Positions 34,126 to 45,262 of a stretch of 64,000 nucleotides of DNA are shown piece by piece. Both the position numbers and the translations under genes were made by a program. Position 1 is the first letter of the stretch, and each line of letters opens with the position of its first letter. Source of the stretch: Catonia carolina (Eukaryota; Arthropoda; Insecta; Hemiptera; Achilidae). The stretch lies in assembly GCA_035578175.1 (NCBI GenBank), contig JAQMRL010000002.1, positions 93,226,748 through 93,290,747 of the forward strand, given 5' to 3'. The notes below the pieces were generated by a model. That model was not told where the DNA came from. It was given only the letters and a program-made list of their open reading frames with translations, and ran no database searches.

Positions 34126-34719
34126 TACAAAAGATTTTAATATATTATAATTTAATTATTAGTAAATAAAGACAATAATGTTATTCAATTTCAACATAGC
34201 GCAGTATCTACGTAAGAAAAAATTCGCTTCCATTGTTGTTTGAACATTATCCGAGCGTGTAAAGTGGTCAGGTTCGTTTAGGTTTTGATGTTTCAGTACG
34301 AGTAACTGTGAGTTCTAATTCCACACACTATTTACATTTTTTATTTTTGTTTAGCTAAATAGTTTAACTTAATAACTTGTTAACTTTGTTAAATAAAAAA
34401 ACTTTACTAGTTAGTTAGTTATACTCTGTTGAATTAAAAATTACCATTATATTTTCAATTTTTCATTATTTAATAATAATCACTTAACAAATTAACAAAG
34501 AAAAATTAATATGTAGGACTCGAACTCGCGGCCTCTCGTACGATAATATAAAAAATAAAAGAAAACTAACCGCTTTACACTCTTGGCTAATATTAAAAAA
34601 AAGGGAAGTGAATTGTTTTCTTATGTTAATACCGCGCTAAATCAAAATTGAGCAACATTTTTACCTTTATTTATGATTGAATTTATGAATTAAATTATAA
34701 GCTATTAAAATCTTTTGTA
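34126..34719. mobile_element. Foldback/MITE with about 200-bp inverted repeats and TA ends
   Basis: The left arm starting TA-CAAAAGATTTTAATA (34126-34142) is the reverse complement of the right end (about 34703-34719). Matching continues inward: ATAATTTAATT, TAAATAAAG, AATGTT, CAATTT, AGCGC.GTAT, TAAGAAAA, ATTC.CTTCC, GTGTAAAG.GGT.AG, GTACGAG, GAGTTC..A.TCC, to about 34345 and 34490. Bounding TA dinucleotides suit a Tc1/mariner-type target duplication. There is no ORF, so it is non-autonomous. Each arm carries A-box- and B-box-like motifs (GTGTAAAGTGGTCAGG and GAGTTCTAATTCC in the left arm), so a tRNA-like piece may have been captured. An R1-like LINE is inserted at its right edge. Confidence 0.75.
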
Positions 34720-35142
34720 GACTCAATTTTCTCAGAAGGTAAATTTTGTAGACTCGATCTCAGAAGGTAAGGTAGGCACACTAATTTCCTGAGCTGGTGA
34801 TAAAAAAGATGATTGGTAGTGGAGGAGTGAGTGTTGGTCAGAGATAACGAGGGGGGAATTAGGCTACGGTTACCTTCCACGCCCCACTGACAGTATAGAC
34901 ATTTTTTAACCCGACATTTCCCTTGTATTATGTAAACAGTACCGAGGGAGGTGGAGGGTTGTTTGCTGATGTCGGATCATGTGGCCAGGCGGCAGGTTTT
35001 TGGATGGTAGGCGAATGCGGCCTCCTTGGGGCTGGACGAGGACGCCTCAATTGAGTCCAATACTGCTTCTTCCATCGTGAGGGATTGAACATGAGTTTTT
35101 TCTCACGGACTCGGATGAAAAAGAAAATGAAGACTCAATTTT
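34719..35142 (+). mobile_element. R1-like LINE 3' UTR insertion (copy 2)
   Basis: Positions 34731-35130 match the 3' UTR of the copy at 25662-26785, including TTTCCTGAGCTGGT, TGCTGATGTCGGATCA and GACGCCTCAATTGAGTCC, and end GGATGAAAAAGAAAATGA. AGACTCAATTTT is repeated exactly at 34719-34730 and 35131-35142, a 12-bp target-site duplication. The 5' junction carries CTCAGAAGGTAA twice. No coding sequence is left. Confidence 0.85.
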
Positions 35143-38100
35143 ATTCTGTTTTCTAATGGCTGGAATAATAAAAGTAGGATTACATCTTTGTAATAAGAAT
35201 TATGTTGACAGTATAATGTCATGTGTTAATTTCCCTTTACATCAGATTTGTTGGGAAGCACAGTATAAAAAACAGAAGTAAGAAATCTTTAATGTTATTA
35301 AGATAAGTACGTTTTCATTAACATTGTTTAGTATAGAGTGCACCACTCCCATTAAAATATTCAAAATGTAAAGTAAAAATTAACAAGTGAACTGTGTGAC
35401 ACATCGAAAACATCAATCACCTAATCCAGAATACTGCGATTTGACTACCTTTCCATATCGAACCATCATCATAATATTCCAACAAACAAACATGTTTTTT
35501 GCACCTAATTAGTGTAAAATACAGAACTTAAAGTAATTTATGTGATACGATAGCCCACAAGGTTATTATAAAAATTGTGTTATGTTTAGCATTTATGAAA
35601 TATTTAGATTTTAACCAAATTCAATACACCGTCGGTTGTTCACTAATCAAAAGAGAATTGTATTCATATATCTTTTTGAGTTTTGAGTTTAATGTCATCA
35701 GATTATGTACTCAAGTAACACTTGTTGAAAAGATTTCAGCTCGGAAACCTGTTGGTGGGATTGATACTACCTAAATATTTTTATAATTTATTGGTAAAAT
35801 AACATTTACTTAAATTGAACGTATTTTAAACTTATTTTTGTTTATTTCTATTCGCTTAAATATAATGTTTCAAATAAGTTAGAAAGTCCTCAAATCTTAC
35901 ATGACACTACTTAAAACACTCATTTTCACTCAGAAATGAATAAAAACTAAATTCTTTACAACTTCACCTGCCACAAAAACGATTAAAAAACTAAAATACA
36001 TGTTTTGTGCAACATACCAGGGAGTTTTCCAATGAACGATTTCAAGACATAAAATGACGTTTTTCAGTTAACTAATATCTGTAGCTGTAATTATTTAACC
36101 AAATAACATAAATATGTTTAATTTTAAGTCTACTCATTTTTAAAAATTAATGAGATTTTTTAATTTGAGGTAATAATATAGGCCCAATGTAGACAAACTA
36201 AAATTTTATATTCCACCCGCTATTTTCTTTAGTAACACTCCTTCCATCTTTTAAGTTGATCAAATACAATTTATTTATTTTAAAATATTATTTATAATTA
36301 AGTAAATTTTCTTTATTAAAAATTGCTTAAAATATCAAAAAAAAATAGCAGATCACCCAAATTTTTCGGCGCTTAATGTACTTGCCAATAGCGAAAACGT
36401 AACACGGCTAAAAAGAATAAAATTGCTTGACCTTCCGTTTAGATTTACCGACTAACCTTCATTGTAAATAAAATAAAGTCCATATTAATCTCTATCAACA
36501 TAAATAATCTTCTTCCACTACGCATTCTACTATAACCGCTATTAATTAATTTTGTTACCTTTTCTATTTCTGTTATTCATCTTTCATCTAGATTTAATGT
36601 TTTCAAAAATTATAAATAATTCTATTTTTCTTTTGGAAGCAATACCATTGGGTGTTGTCTTCATCACGTGACCATTTTCATATTATTTACTTATAGTTTT
36701 TGTTTTCAAACTGATTGTAAATACACTCAGATATTAGGAGAAAAATTGCTTGTTAACATGTTTCACATTTTGCTTTGAATATGTAGAAAAATATTATTTT
36801 CATTTTTCTTCATTCGATTCCCAGTTGGTTTCTAGAAATACACATTACAACCTATTGTGGGTAATTATCAAGAAATTTTTCGAATTTAATCAAACTTTTT
36901 GTAACATGTTAATTATTTTATTTTTCAACCGCACGAGAGTAAATAGGAAGCAGTGTCAAAATACGTACAAATAGATTGGCTTTCTAGAAGAAGTAAGCAC
37001 GACTCGGTGACAGTGAACGAGAAAACAAAATATTTGTTAACTACTTATATATAAATAATAAAATTTAATTTTTTTTAACAATTATGTGGTCTAATTATAA
37101 TCCTGTATTACTTCTTGTCACTTCAATAACCTTTAAATGATTTGCTGTAAATAGGGAACCCCTTAGTTACCCTATCCTTAACTACTCTATCTAAACTCTT
37201 CCGATTTAGAAAATAAATAAATTATGAAAGCGGAGTGATCAATTATTTATTTGTGATCTGTGCCATGAATTTACATAACAGAATTTCAAATTGTGTAACT
37301 CATTTTTCCAAAATAATAATATAAATGTTTTACGACTCATATATCATAAAAACTCATGTATCAAAAGGTGTAGTTTAATTTGTATGGTTTCATAGCAACG
37401 TACTCAGGTAGTATCAGCGTATTTTCTTAAAGGATTAAAATTCTTTTGTTTTATTTCTGAGAAATTTAATTGAAATAGAGGTGTACCGATTGCGTTAATA
37501 TTATTTTTGTTATTACTATTGTATTTTTTTGTACTATTGTATCATTATTAATAAGCTTACATTAGCTTACCTTAAATACGTTTTATAGATTAAACAATGT
37601 AAAACGGCTGAAATATTCATGACACATTTTAACCATAACAAGCGGTATATTATCACAAAATGCTGTTAAGCTTTTATACAAATATGTAATCAAGCTGTGG
37701 TGGCATATTTACAGAATAGTTCAGTTATAGAGTACCGTTTGATACTGACCTCAATCACTCTTATTGTTATATATCGGTGGTGTGAAGGGAGGTTAGCTCA
37801 AATGAGCCCGCATTATTTGACCTCATCACAAACATTGAGTGACAAATTGACAATACCCTGATGGTCACAATACATTTTGACAAAGAACCCTCCTTTTCAT
37901 TCTCTCCCCCTACTGCAAATAACACTAGCTTCAGTCTGTTGTCAGACTGTAATAATTATTGACACGTAGTATTTATAAAGAGGGAAACACAAGAATGCGT
38001 AAAAATCTTTCTCTTTTACTTATAAGGTATCAATATAATTTACAACGTAAACATATTATTTAAATAAAATAATAATCAGCCGAAAGGCTGGTTTAAACCT
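35143..38100. other. AT-rich sequence, no gene recognised
   Basis: Several 60-80 codon frames have no motif. The area near 37740-37930 is a little richer in C/G and is unexplained. Confidence 0.4.
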
Positions 38101-38149
38101 CTAGAGTTTTTACTAGCCTAAGTAAAACGAGGATTGAGGTGGTTTACAA

Positions 38150-39020
38150 ATTTGCCGTCCTCATTGATTAGAAAAGGGTATGCTTGTCTACATGCCAGGC
38201 CCTCTGAAATGCATCTTTTTTTCACCCTGCAAATAACACCTTTACTTCATGCACCACAGGGTCTTGCTTGTATAATAAAATTCATACTATCAGAGGAGGT
38301 AACTGGTGTATTTTACACTTCTACCTCTTCTGTTCTTAAATGTTTCAGTTATATAGCTGGCTGACCATGTGATAAGAAACAGAACTAAACAGTATTTTGT
38401 AGTCCTGAAATCAGCAGATTGAGTGCAAATAATTTAACACTCCATCTGCTTGTTATGGGAAAAATTTTCCTTAGCTTAAATTTGTGTAAGTCTTGTTTGG
38501 CCTTGTTGGTTCACTTTATTCATTTATGGTCAATTCCTTCTTGAGGGACTTAGAATTCTCACTACATTGGTTTTGTAAGTTTTCAGTACTATTTTATACG
38601 TTTTTATCCATCTGTACTTTGCGATAGTGTCCGTTACCCTGATAGTATGCCAGCGTGATCGGTCTGTGTGGGATTTTGTGTCGCTTAATAATTATGTTGA
38701 TTATTTTTATTATGCGTTTTTGTCATTTATTCCAAATCATTTTCAAAATCCAGTTTTCCAGCATTTAGAAGATTTGGAAATAGGAAAATCGTTTTTGTTT
38801 TTATTGTATATAATCGGACTGATTTCTTTGAAGATAGCTTTTTTGGAAACAATGTGGGAGATCCGTCAATTTAATATATTTTTTATGTAGGAGTGATTCT
38901 CCCTTCAGTCTTTGTCAACTTGTCCATTTTCTTCTCATTTTCTTATTTGGAACAAGGTTTCCCACCCGTATATCACTTCTGGAAATGTTACTGTTTTATA
39001 ATAACCAAGTTTCATGTACA
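38150..39020 (-). pseudogene. Possible very decayed LINE fragment
   Basis: Minus-strand text near 39020-38950 reads KLGYYKTVTFPEVIYGWETL, like the YKT...P..LYG.ETWTLT block after a LINE RT. The remainder is too broken to confirm. The assignment is weak. Confidence 0.28.
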
Positions 39021-39159
39021 CAAATATCCTATATATCTAAATTATTAGTTAAATTTTTCCTCATTATTTATGCAAATTTACCATGAAATTATTAATGACT
39101 CAACTAGTATGGGGCAATTCCAGACAGCACCAGAAAAAAAACTTTTTAAATAAATCAAA

Positions 39160-39216
39160 AGCTACATTTTTCGAAATGTTTTTGAAAAATGGGGTTTTTG
39201 GCTGAAAAATGTAGCT
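39160..39216. repeat. Hairpin with 13-bp perfect arms
   Basis: AGCTACATTTTTC (39160-39172) pairs exactly with GAAAAATGTAGCT (39204-39216) across a 31-nt loop. It could be a small foldback remnant. Confidence 0.7.
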
Positions 39217-40420
39217 ATAATAATAATAATATAACATAATACTAGTTTAATTTGAAAAGGTGATAGATTTGAGTCATAACCTCATCAAATCGATACGTTG
39301 AATCAAAAAAAAAAATGATTGTAATATATCTTAATATCTTTTGTTTCTTCTGTAGTTTATTTTTTAGGTAATTGATGTTTAAGTTAAATCGTTAATTAAT
39401 GGTACGTTCAGAAGTGTTTAAGTTGTTGGGTAGCTTTATTTACCTTCTTTTCACGAATACCACTAGTAGTAATATTTTACTTCCTTGTCGTAGTGTGCGT
39501 TTACGTATCGTTGGAAAGTCGTTCGCAGTTGACGAGTCGTTCGAGTATTATCTATCTGTTATTTATGAAAGGTTATTATTATTATTATTATACTATTGTA
39601 GCTAGTAATTATTACTGTACTTTATGATTATTATCAATAACCTGGATAAATCTGGTCTTACACATAATTTATTGCACATAATTACTGGACTCGGAGTGTT
39701 CAATAAATATTGGCCTCTCCATAATAAATAATAATAACAATAATAATAATAATGATATTGAAAATTTTATGAATTAAAAGAGATTATTGGTATCTATAGA
39801 CCGCCTCCTTTGTTTCACCGTGGTTTAGAAGCCTAAGTAACGCTAAACTGCAAAGAAAAAGGACCAGAGCTCAGTTCTCGGTCAAGGTCACAGATGTTAT
39901 TTTAGAACCAAACGCAATTGATAATCAATTTGTAGGTACATTTTATCAGACTCTAATGGGCAATATAAGCATATACAAAAATTTTCATATCATTATAACA
40001 ATACCATAAATCATCATAAATTCGTAAAACAATATCACTTAAATCTCTTATCTTAAGCACTAAATTATAAAAAAATACAAAAATAATTGATTAACAATAA
40101 AAAAATTGTATTTGTTAAGCACCCCAGAATTATTATTTTTACAAATCAGTAAAATAAAAATACCTAACTTATTTAAACAAAAATTAAAGTTATTAATCAT
40201 CAATTTGGTATAACACGTGTACCCAATAATTTGACTCTGTTATTATACAATTCACGTCACTGAAAGGAGTTGAATAATTTAACTGAAGTTGTACTATTGT
40301 AGGTATGGCCTACTGAAGATTTATTTACTTTTTATTCACCAATAGGCTAATTTAAAAACCTTTAAACTTTTTATATTTACTGATTATTTATAAACTTTTC
40401 TCAATTCTACAAATAAATTA
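39217..40420. other. AT-rich sequence with TAA/TTA simple repeats
   Basis: ATA repeats lie at about 39216-39232, TTA repeats at 39573-39592 and AAT repeats at 39721-39752. No gene was recognised. Confidence 0.5.
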
Positions 40421-41345
40421 TTATTACTATTATTATTATACACATTGTAGACCCTTATGGATCACGTGAAGCTTCTACGGTTCTTCCTGGGGGTTCTCCA
40501 TGACATCCGCATCTTCTCACTCATGGCTCTCTTCCTCTCCTCTGTCCACGTAGTGCCGGTCTTCTTGGCTCTGATCTCTGGCTGCACTTCCACTCGTTTA
40601 TTCTTTTTCTATACGTATTGCGGTCTGTCGCGTCTTCAGAAGTGAGTTGAGCGTTGTCAAGGTCTCTTCTTACTTGTTTGGCCCATGTCATGCCTTTAAG
40701 CTCCGAATTCTGAGGTGCTACGTACTTCCTGTACTTCTTTACGGGCAGGAAGGCTGGAAACTGACGAAACTTCTAGAAAGGAGGCTGGAGGCGTTTGAGG
40801 TGTGGCTATACCGCCGCATGCTCCGTATATCGTGGACCGACAGAGTACGAAACACGTACGTACTGGCTCGGATGGGCAAGGAGGTGGAACTGCTATACGA
40901 CATCAAGCGACGAAAACTGCAGTACTTCGGCCATGTTCTTCGAAACGGGAAATACAGACTTCTTCAGCTGATAATGGAAGAAAAGATAGCAGGAAAGCGC
41001 CGGGCGGGCAGAAGGAAAGCATCCTGGTTGAAGAATTTGAGAGATTGGTTTGGTCTCAACTCCACGTCACTGTTCCGAGCAGCTGTTTCGAAAGTTAGAA
41101 TAGCAATGATGATCGCCAACCTCCGACGCGGAGACGGCACTTGAAGAAGAAGAAGATGCCTTTAAGATTTTCTGTAGCAATAAGAATCTGGTGGGTAAGT
41201 CTGTGTTCAGGAAGTCGTTGTATGTGTCCATAGAATTTAAGTCGTCTTTTTTAAATGTCTGCTGAAATGTTTGAAATATTCTTTGTGGTCTTTTGTTATA
41301 CCAGATTTAAATTCTTTGGTCTTGGGCCGTGACGATTTTAAGTTT
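40421..41345 (-). pseudogene. LINE C-terminal fragment interrupted by a second LINE
   Basis: With the insertion 40701-41155 and one duplication copy removed, the minus strand reads KRRLKFYGHIQRLPEHRLTHQI, then ENLKGMTWAKQVRRDL, then NTYRKRINEWKC. This is the post-RT tail of a LINE ORF2. The frame stays open across the insertion site until a stop near 40520. The element ends in a TAATAATAA-type tail (plus-strand 40421-40440). A frameshift lies near 41240. Confidence 0.65.
40690..41166 (+). mobile_element. 5'-truncated LINE nested in another LINE, with 11-bp duplication
   Basis: Insert 40701-41155 encodes, in one open frame to a stop at 41144, LRILRCYVLPVLLYGQEGW, then LEAFEVWLYRRMLRISWTDRV, KRRKLQYFGHVLRN, and finally SKVRIAMMIANLRRGDGT. 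This is the C-terminal part of an RTE/L2-type endonuclease-reverse transcriptase. It ends in a GAAGAAGAAGAAG tail. ATGCCTTTAAG is exact at 40690-40700 and 41156-41166. The open frame and perfect duplication point to a recent insertion. Confidence 0.85.
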
Positions 41346-41491
41346 TTCGTTAAGGTGAAGAATAACGAAATTTTTCTTTGACTATGAGTAAATGGAATGA
41401 ACAGGTAGGCCTAACATGTAGTCTATTTCATGATTCAATATACCTAATTGTTTCTTGACAAATTTATGTTATGCATAAATATATATATATA

Positions 41492-41618
41492 TATTTTTTG
41501 TTTATCGTCCGACTGTTCTGCAATGACTGCTAATGCAGACGGTGAAGAATGAAATAATTTTTTGTAACGTATGAAAATATGCCGTGCTTGAATGGGATTC
41601 GAACCAAATGATGAGAGG
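41492..41618 (-). mobile_element. SINE family A, worn copy (A3)
   Basis: TTTTTTGTAACGTATGAAAATATGCCGTGC, the B box in GGGATTCGAACC, and GATGAGAGGCG match family A. The head is cut off. The tail stem-loop is scrambled (CGTCCGACTGTTCTGCAATGACTGCTAATGCAGACGG). Confidence 0.7.
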
Positions 41619-41671
41619 CGTTATATGTTATGTTATAGATAAATTAATTGAAGAATAACATTTAATTTAAT

Positions 41672-41952
41672 AGTGAATTGAAATTTATTTATTTATAATA
41701 CAAGATAATTAAAAAAAAAAAAAATTTTGGTGAACCGGTAAAGAAAATCTAATACTCTGGCCTTGTTGAGTCATCGATCGTCTACACTATCGTCAAGACG
41801 ACTTATGGCCCGATGGTTAGAATGAATACCGATTTTGTTTAAACATATGCTGCATACTCTGACTTCCGATTTCTCTAATTTTTCAAGAATAAGAGTTGCT
41901 TTCATGTTTATTTTAGTAATGAATTGAAATTTTTATTTATTTGTAATAAAAT
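41672..41952. repeat. Direct repeats about 250 bp apart
   Basis: TAGTGAATTGAAATTTATTTATTTATAATA near 41672-41701 recurs with small changes at about 41923-41952. The segment between begins with an A-run and has no recognisable family. It might be an old insertion flanked by a duplication, though the repeats are long for that. Confidence 0.4.
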
Positions 41953-42060
41953 TATTAACATTATAATAATTGTCCTACATATAATTTTGTTTCTCAATTT
42001 GAAAAGGGTGACTAATATGCTTTTTACGGTTGATTAGCTCTGCTGTTTCACACGTTTAGA

Positions 42061-42362
42061 CCAATCAGAACGTGTGACAGCGTTGTCAGATTTTACCAGA
42101 CAAACATTGCGTGCGCATGTGTATAAGAGCCGCAATAGTTCACTCTTGTATTTTATCTCGTACTGAACACATCGATTATAGAGCGTGTTTACATGCAGTA
42201 CTTTATAATATAATCAGCTGATTGTATGTTTATAGGTTATTTTGTTATTGAAAGAACAAAAAAATGGGTGACGAAATATTTAACGGAGCTAAAAGAGCAA
42301 GTATTGGCAACGTTGCTGGCAAGTCATTGGCTAGCTGTAAAGTGGGTAAGGGCAATGAATAA
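42061..42362 (+). CDS. Small ORF (32 aa) behind promoter-like sequence
   Basis: ATG at 42264 opens a 32-codon frame starting MGDEIFNGAKRASIGN and ending at 42362. Upstream, CCAAT (42061-42065) and TATAAG (42122-42127) occur in a patch with above-average GC. No homologue is recognised. It lies about 180 bp before the second Jockey fragment, so it may be the 5' end of that element joined to its 3' end by a deletion. Confidence 0.25.
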
Positions 42363-42540
42363 GTTCAGAGCCCGTCAGCCTTGAAAAATTAAATCAGGCT
42401 AACCGGCAAGAAACATAACATTCTGGCTTTTTTTATTTTTTAATGAAAGTTAAAGTAGTATACCTCCTTTACAATAAGTATAGAGTTTTTAATTCAGACA
42501 AAAGTTACAAAAAAGATAAATCGTTAAATTTCAGTACATC

Positions 42541-43105
42541 GTGTTAACGCACGTAACATTTACATTGAAGAAACCAAAATGCCCAGTGGTCAGCTTGAAC
42601 GGTACTTTAATCCTACAGAAGGATGAAGTTAAATATCTGGGTTTACATCTAGATCGAAGACTCACGTGGAGAAGTCATATATGGGCGAAACGAAAGCAAC
42701 TTGGGCTGAAGTTACGTCAATTATTCTGGCTCTTAGGCAGTAGGTCTCAACTCTCCCTTGAAAATAAAGTACTCGTATACAAAGTAATACTCAAACCAAT
42801 TTGGACGTATGGGTTAGAGCTATGGGGTACAGCTAGTTCATCAAATATAGAAATACTGCAGCGCTTTCAATCAAAATGCCTGAGACTGATCACTGCAGCC
42901 CCATGGTACGTAACAAATGAAATACTACACAATGACCTAAACCTGCCCTTTCATAAAAGAAGAAATTAAACAACATAGCGAAAAACATTTACAAAAACTA
43001 GAAGACCATCAGAATCCATTAGCGATTAGCCTCCTTGACAACAGCGAAGATACTTACAGACTGAAACGCTTTAAACCATTGGACTTACCTCTACGATTTT
43101 GTTAG
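42541..43105 (+). pseudogene. Jockey-like LINE C-terminal fragment (second copy)
   Basis: It encodes VKYLGLHLDRRLTW, LENKVLVYKVILKPIWTYG, ELWGTASSSNIEILQRFQSK and AAPWYVTNE. After a one-base shift near 42950 it reads FIKEEIKQHSEKH...ISLLDNSED and LKRFKPLDLPLRFC before a stop at 43103-43105. It matches the C-terminus of 16684-18374 domain for domain but is a different subfamily. RT catalytic motifs, endonuclease and ORF1 are absent. Confidence 0.85.
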
Positions 43106-44265
43106 TCATTTAAATGTTTTTTTCATCTTTTCTACTTCAATTCCTAATCATCAACATCTCATAATTTGCGTCGTTTTGATCTCTACCATCATCATTGTCA
43201 TCTCTAACTTCAACACTTTGTGTTTCGGGATGTTGATTTACGGTTCATCAAGTTTGATTTTGTATAGATATATTTTTTTGTTTCTTCACAGTTCGGTCTT
43301 TTTCAAACACACTACTGAGTGTCGTTTGTGTTTTAATTGTAAGGACATTACCCAAATTTTCTCATATTTGCTTAAAGTTATTGTATTTATTAACTGATTG
43401 CAAAAAAAAACTATACTGTTAAAAAAAAAAAAATTCAGTGTATACTTTGTAATTTGTAGTTAAATTGCGTACATAATACAATTTAACTAAATTACCGTAA
43501 TATTTAATACTATAAAGTATTTTAGTTATTTATATTATACTGTGATTTATAAATACGAGTACGTTTTTCGTAATTATAATTTTTTACAAGGTAAATAAAT
43601 TTTGGTAAAACAAATTTTAAAAAGGTTCCAGTAATTAGGAACCTCCTTTAACAGACATTTTAAGTACGAAACCTTTAGTACTAAGCCTCAGGTGTTTGCT
43701 TTTTAAACAAATACCGTGAAAAGCTGTTTTTAAAAAGTAGGCTCATTTTTAGAAGTGTAAAGGGTGAAGGAAAATATATTGCACTTGTGTTGAAAGGGGA
43801 GTCTCATACTACCTCATAATCCTTCCCACAGCTACTGTATACTTTTTGGTCTTATTTTTAAGAAAAGGTAAAAGAAGCTACATTTTTACTTCATGACAGA
43901 ATGGATCCAATTTTGTGTTTAGAATTACAATGGTAGCATCTTATACATTATTAATATATGAATAATATTTCCGTTTTTTGTTTGGAAATTCTTTAAATAT
44001 TTTGACACGTTCATCTAAGTTCTTAACCTTGTGAGATCAATGAGTTATTTTACCTCTATTAAGAATACTTTATTGTAAATAAAATTCAAAAATCAACTTA
44101 GAAGTATTAATTAAGAACTAAATAAATAAGATAATAATTATAAAAGAAATACAGAGAGGTCAAGTAATTTTTCTCTAAATACGTTTTATAACATTATTTC
44201 TGATTTTTATTGCTATGATTTGTATATTTCTTTAATAGTTTCGATTGTTTATTTTATCAAAATTT
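43106..44265. other. AT-rich sequence, no gene recognised
   Basis: Nothing supportable beyond A-runs near 43402-43430. Confidence 0.4.
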
Positions 44266-44269
44266 GTTT

Positions 44270-44500
44270 ATATGACTTCCGGAGATGAAGGTTCCTGGAT
44301 CAAATCCTAGTTAAAGTTGTTACTTTAATATAGATTTGAATACTACACAGTGGTTATAGTAATTTGATGGTTAAATTAACCATACTCTCTCAAGAATGCT
44401 CGGCCTCAGTCTGTACAAGACTACGCATCATTTTCGCGTCATACATATCATCCTTATCTTTATGGGTCATGGGGTTGCTTGTCGATTTTAAATTGAATAG
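44270..44500 (+). mobile_element. SINE family C copy 2
   Basis: A degenerate tRNA-like head includes TTCCGGAGATGAAGGTTCCTGGATCAAATCC (B box near 44308-44318). The family C body follows: AATACTACACAGTGGTTA, TGTACAAGACTACGCATCATT, CATACATATCATCCTTATCTTT and GGGGTTGCTT. It sits directly before LTR copy 2. Confidence 0.68.
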
Positions 44501-44560
44501 TATTCAACGTAAACACATTAGGCCTAAAAAACGTTTTACAAGAACAATTAAGAAACAAAT

Positions 44561-45262
44561 TTTATATTGTGACAATATCGAAGAGGAATATGTGTTCGAG
44601 AGGCTTATAGGGGAACCGAGAGATTTATGAATGTTAAATAGTAAATAATAGAGTGACAAAGTAACAATAGAGTTAGTTATACAAGAATATTTAAAAAGGG
44701 CCTTGTATAATAAGGTAGGGCCTTTGTTGTACAACTATTTGTGAAAGAGTCGGTTGGTTACCTGTAACACCTTTTATTCAATTATGACTTGTTTACACTA
44801 GTTAAGATTTTGCCAGAACCAATAAAAAGGATTCTTGTATTTTATTATTGCATCGAGTATCTCTGTCTTTCGAAAAATATCTCTGATCTACCTATATAAA
44901 GAGAGCCCCAAGTGGAGTCGGAGTAGTTAGTATTCGTTTGATCTTTGACGAGTGTTTATTGCGTGTGCTATCGGTACGTTAAAGACATCAACGTGTCCGG
45001 GCATTGGTTAACTATTGTTATTCTGTCCTATTGTGTATGTCATTATGTATAAATTTTGTGTATGTGCACTCTGTATAATTTTTTGTAAGTAGTACTTAGT
45101 AAATTCTTTCAGTAATTTATTGTATGACTTATTGTAATTAGTTTATTTTTTATTTTGTAAATCTTTTATTTGTAATAAATACATGTACATTTAAACTTTA
45201 TTGTATTAATTATATAATTACCTAGATCCCGAAACGGACCTTAGCGATAAGTGTTACAATAT
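44561..45262 (+). mobile_element. LTR retroelement terminus (LTR copy 2)
   Basis: This is homologous to 361-1162. A frame coding ILYCDNIEEEYVFERLIGEP ends at 44630. AAGGTAGGG just before TGTTGTACAAC (44725) could be a polypurine tract. The LTR then runs to GTGTTACA at 45258, with TATATAAA at 44893-44900 and AATAAA at 45174-45179. If so, this is the 3' end of an element whose 5' part is lost. The superfamily is uncertain. Confidence 0.7.
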
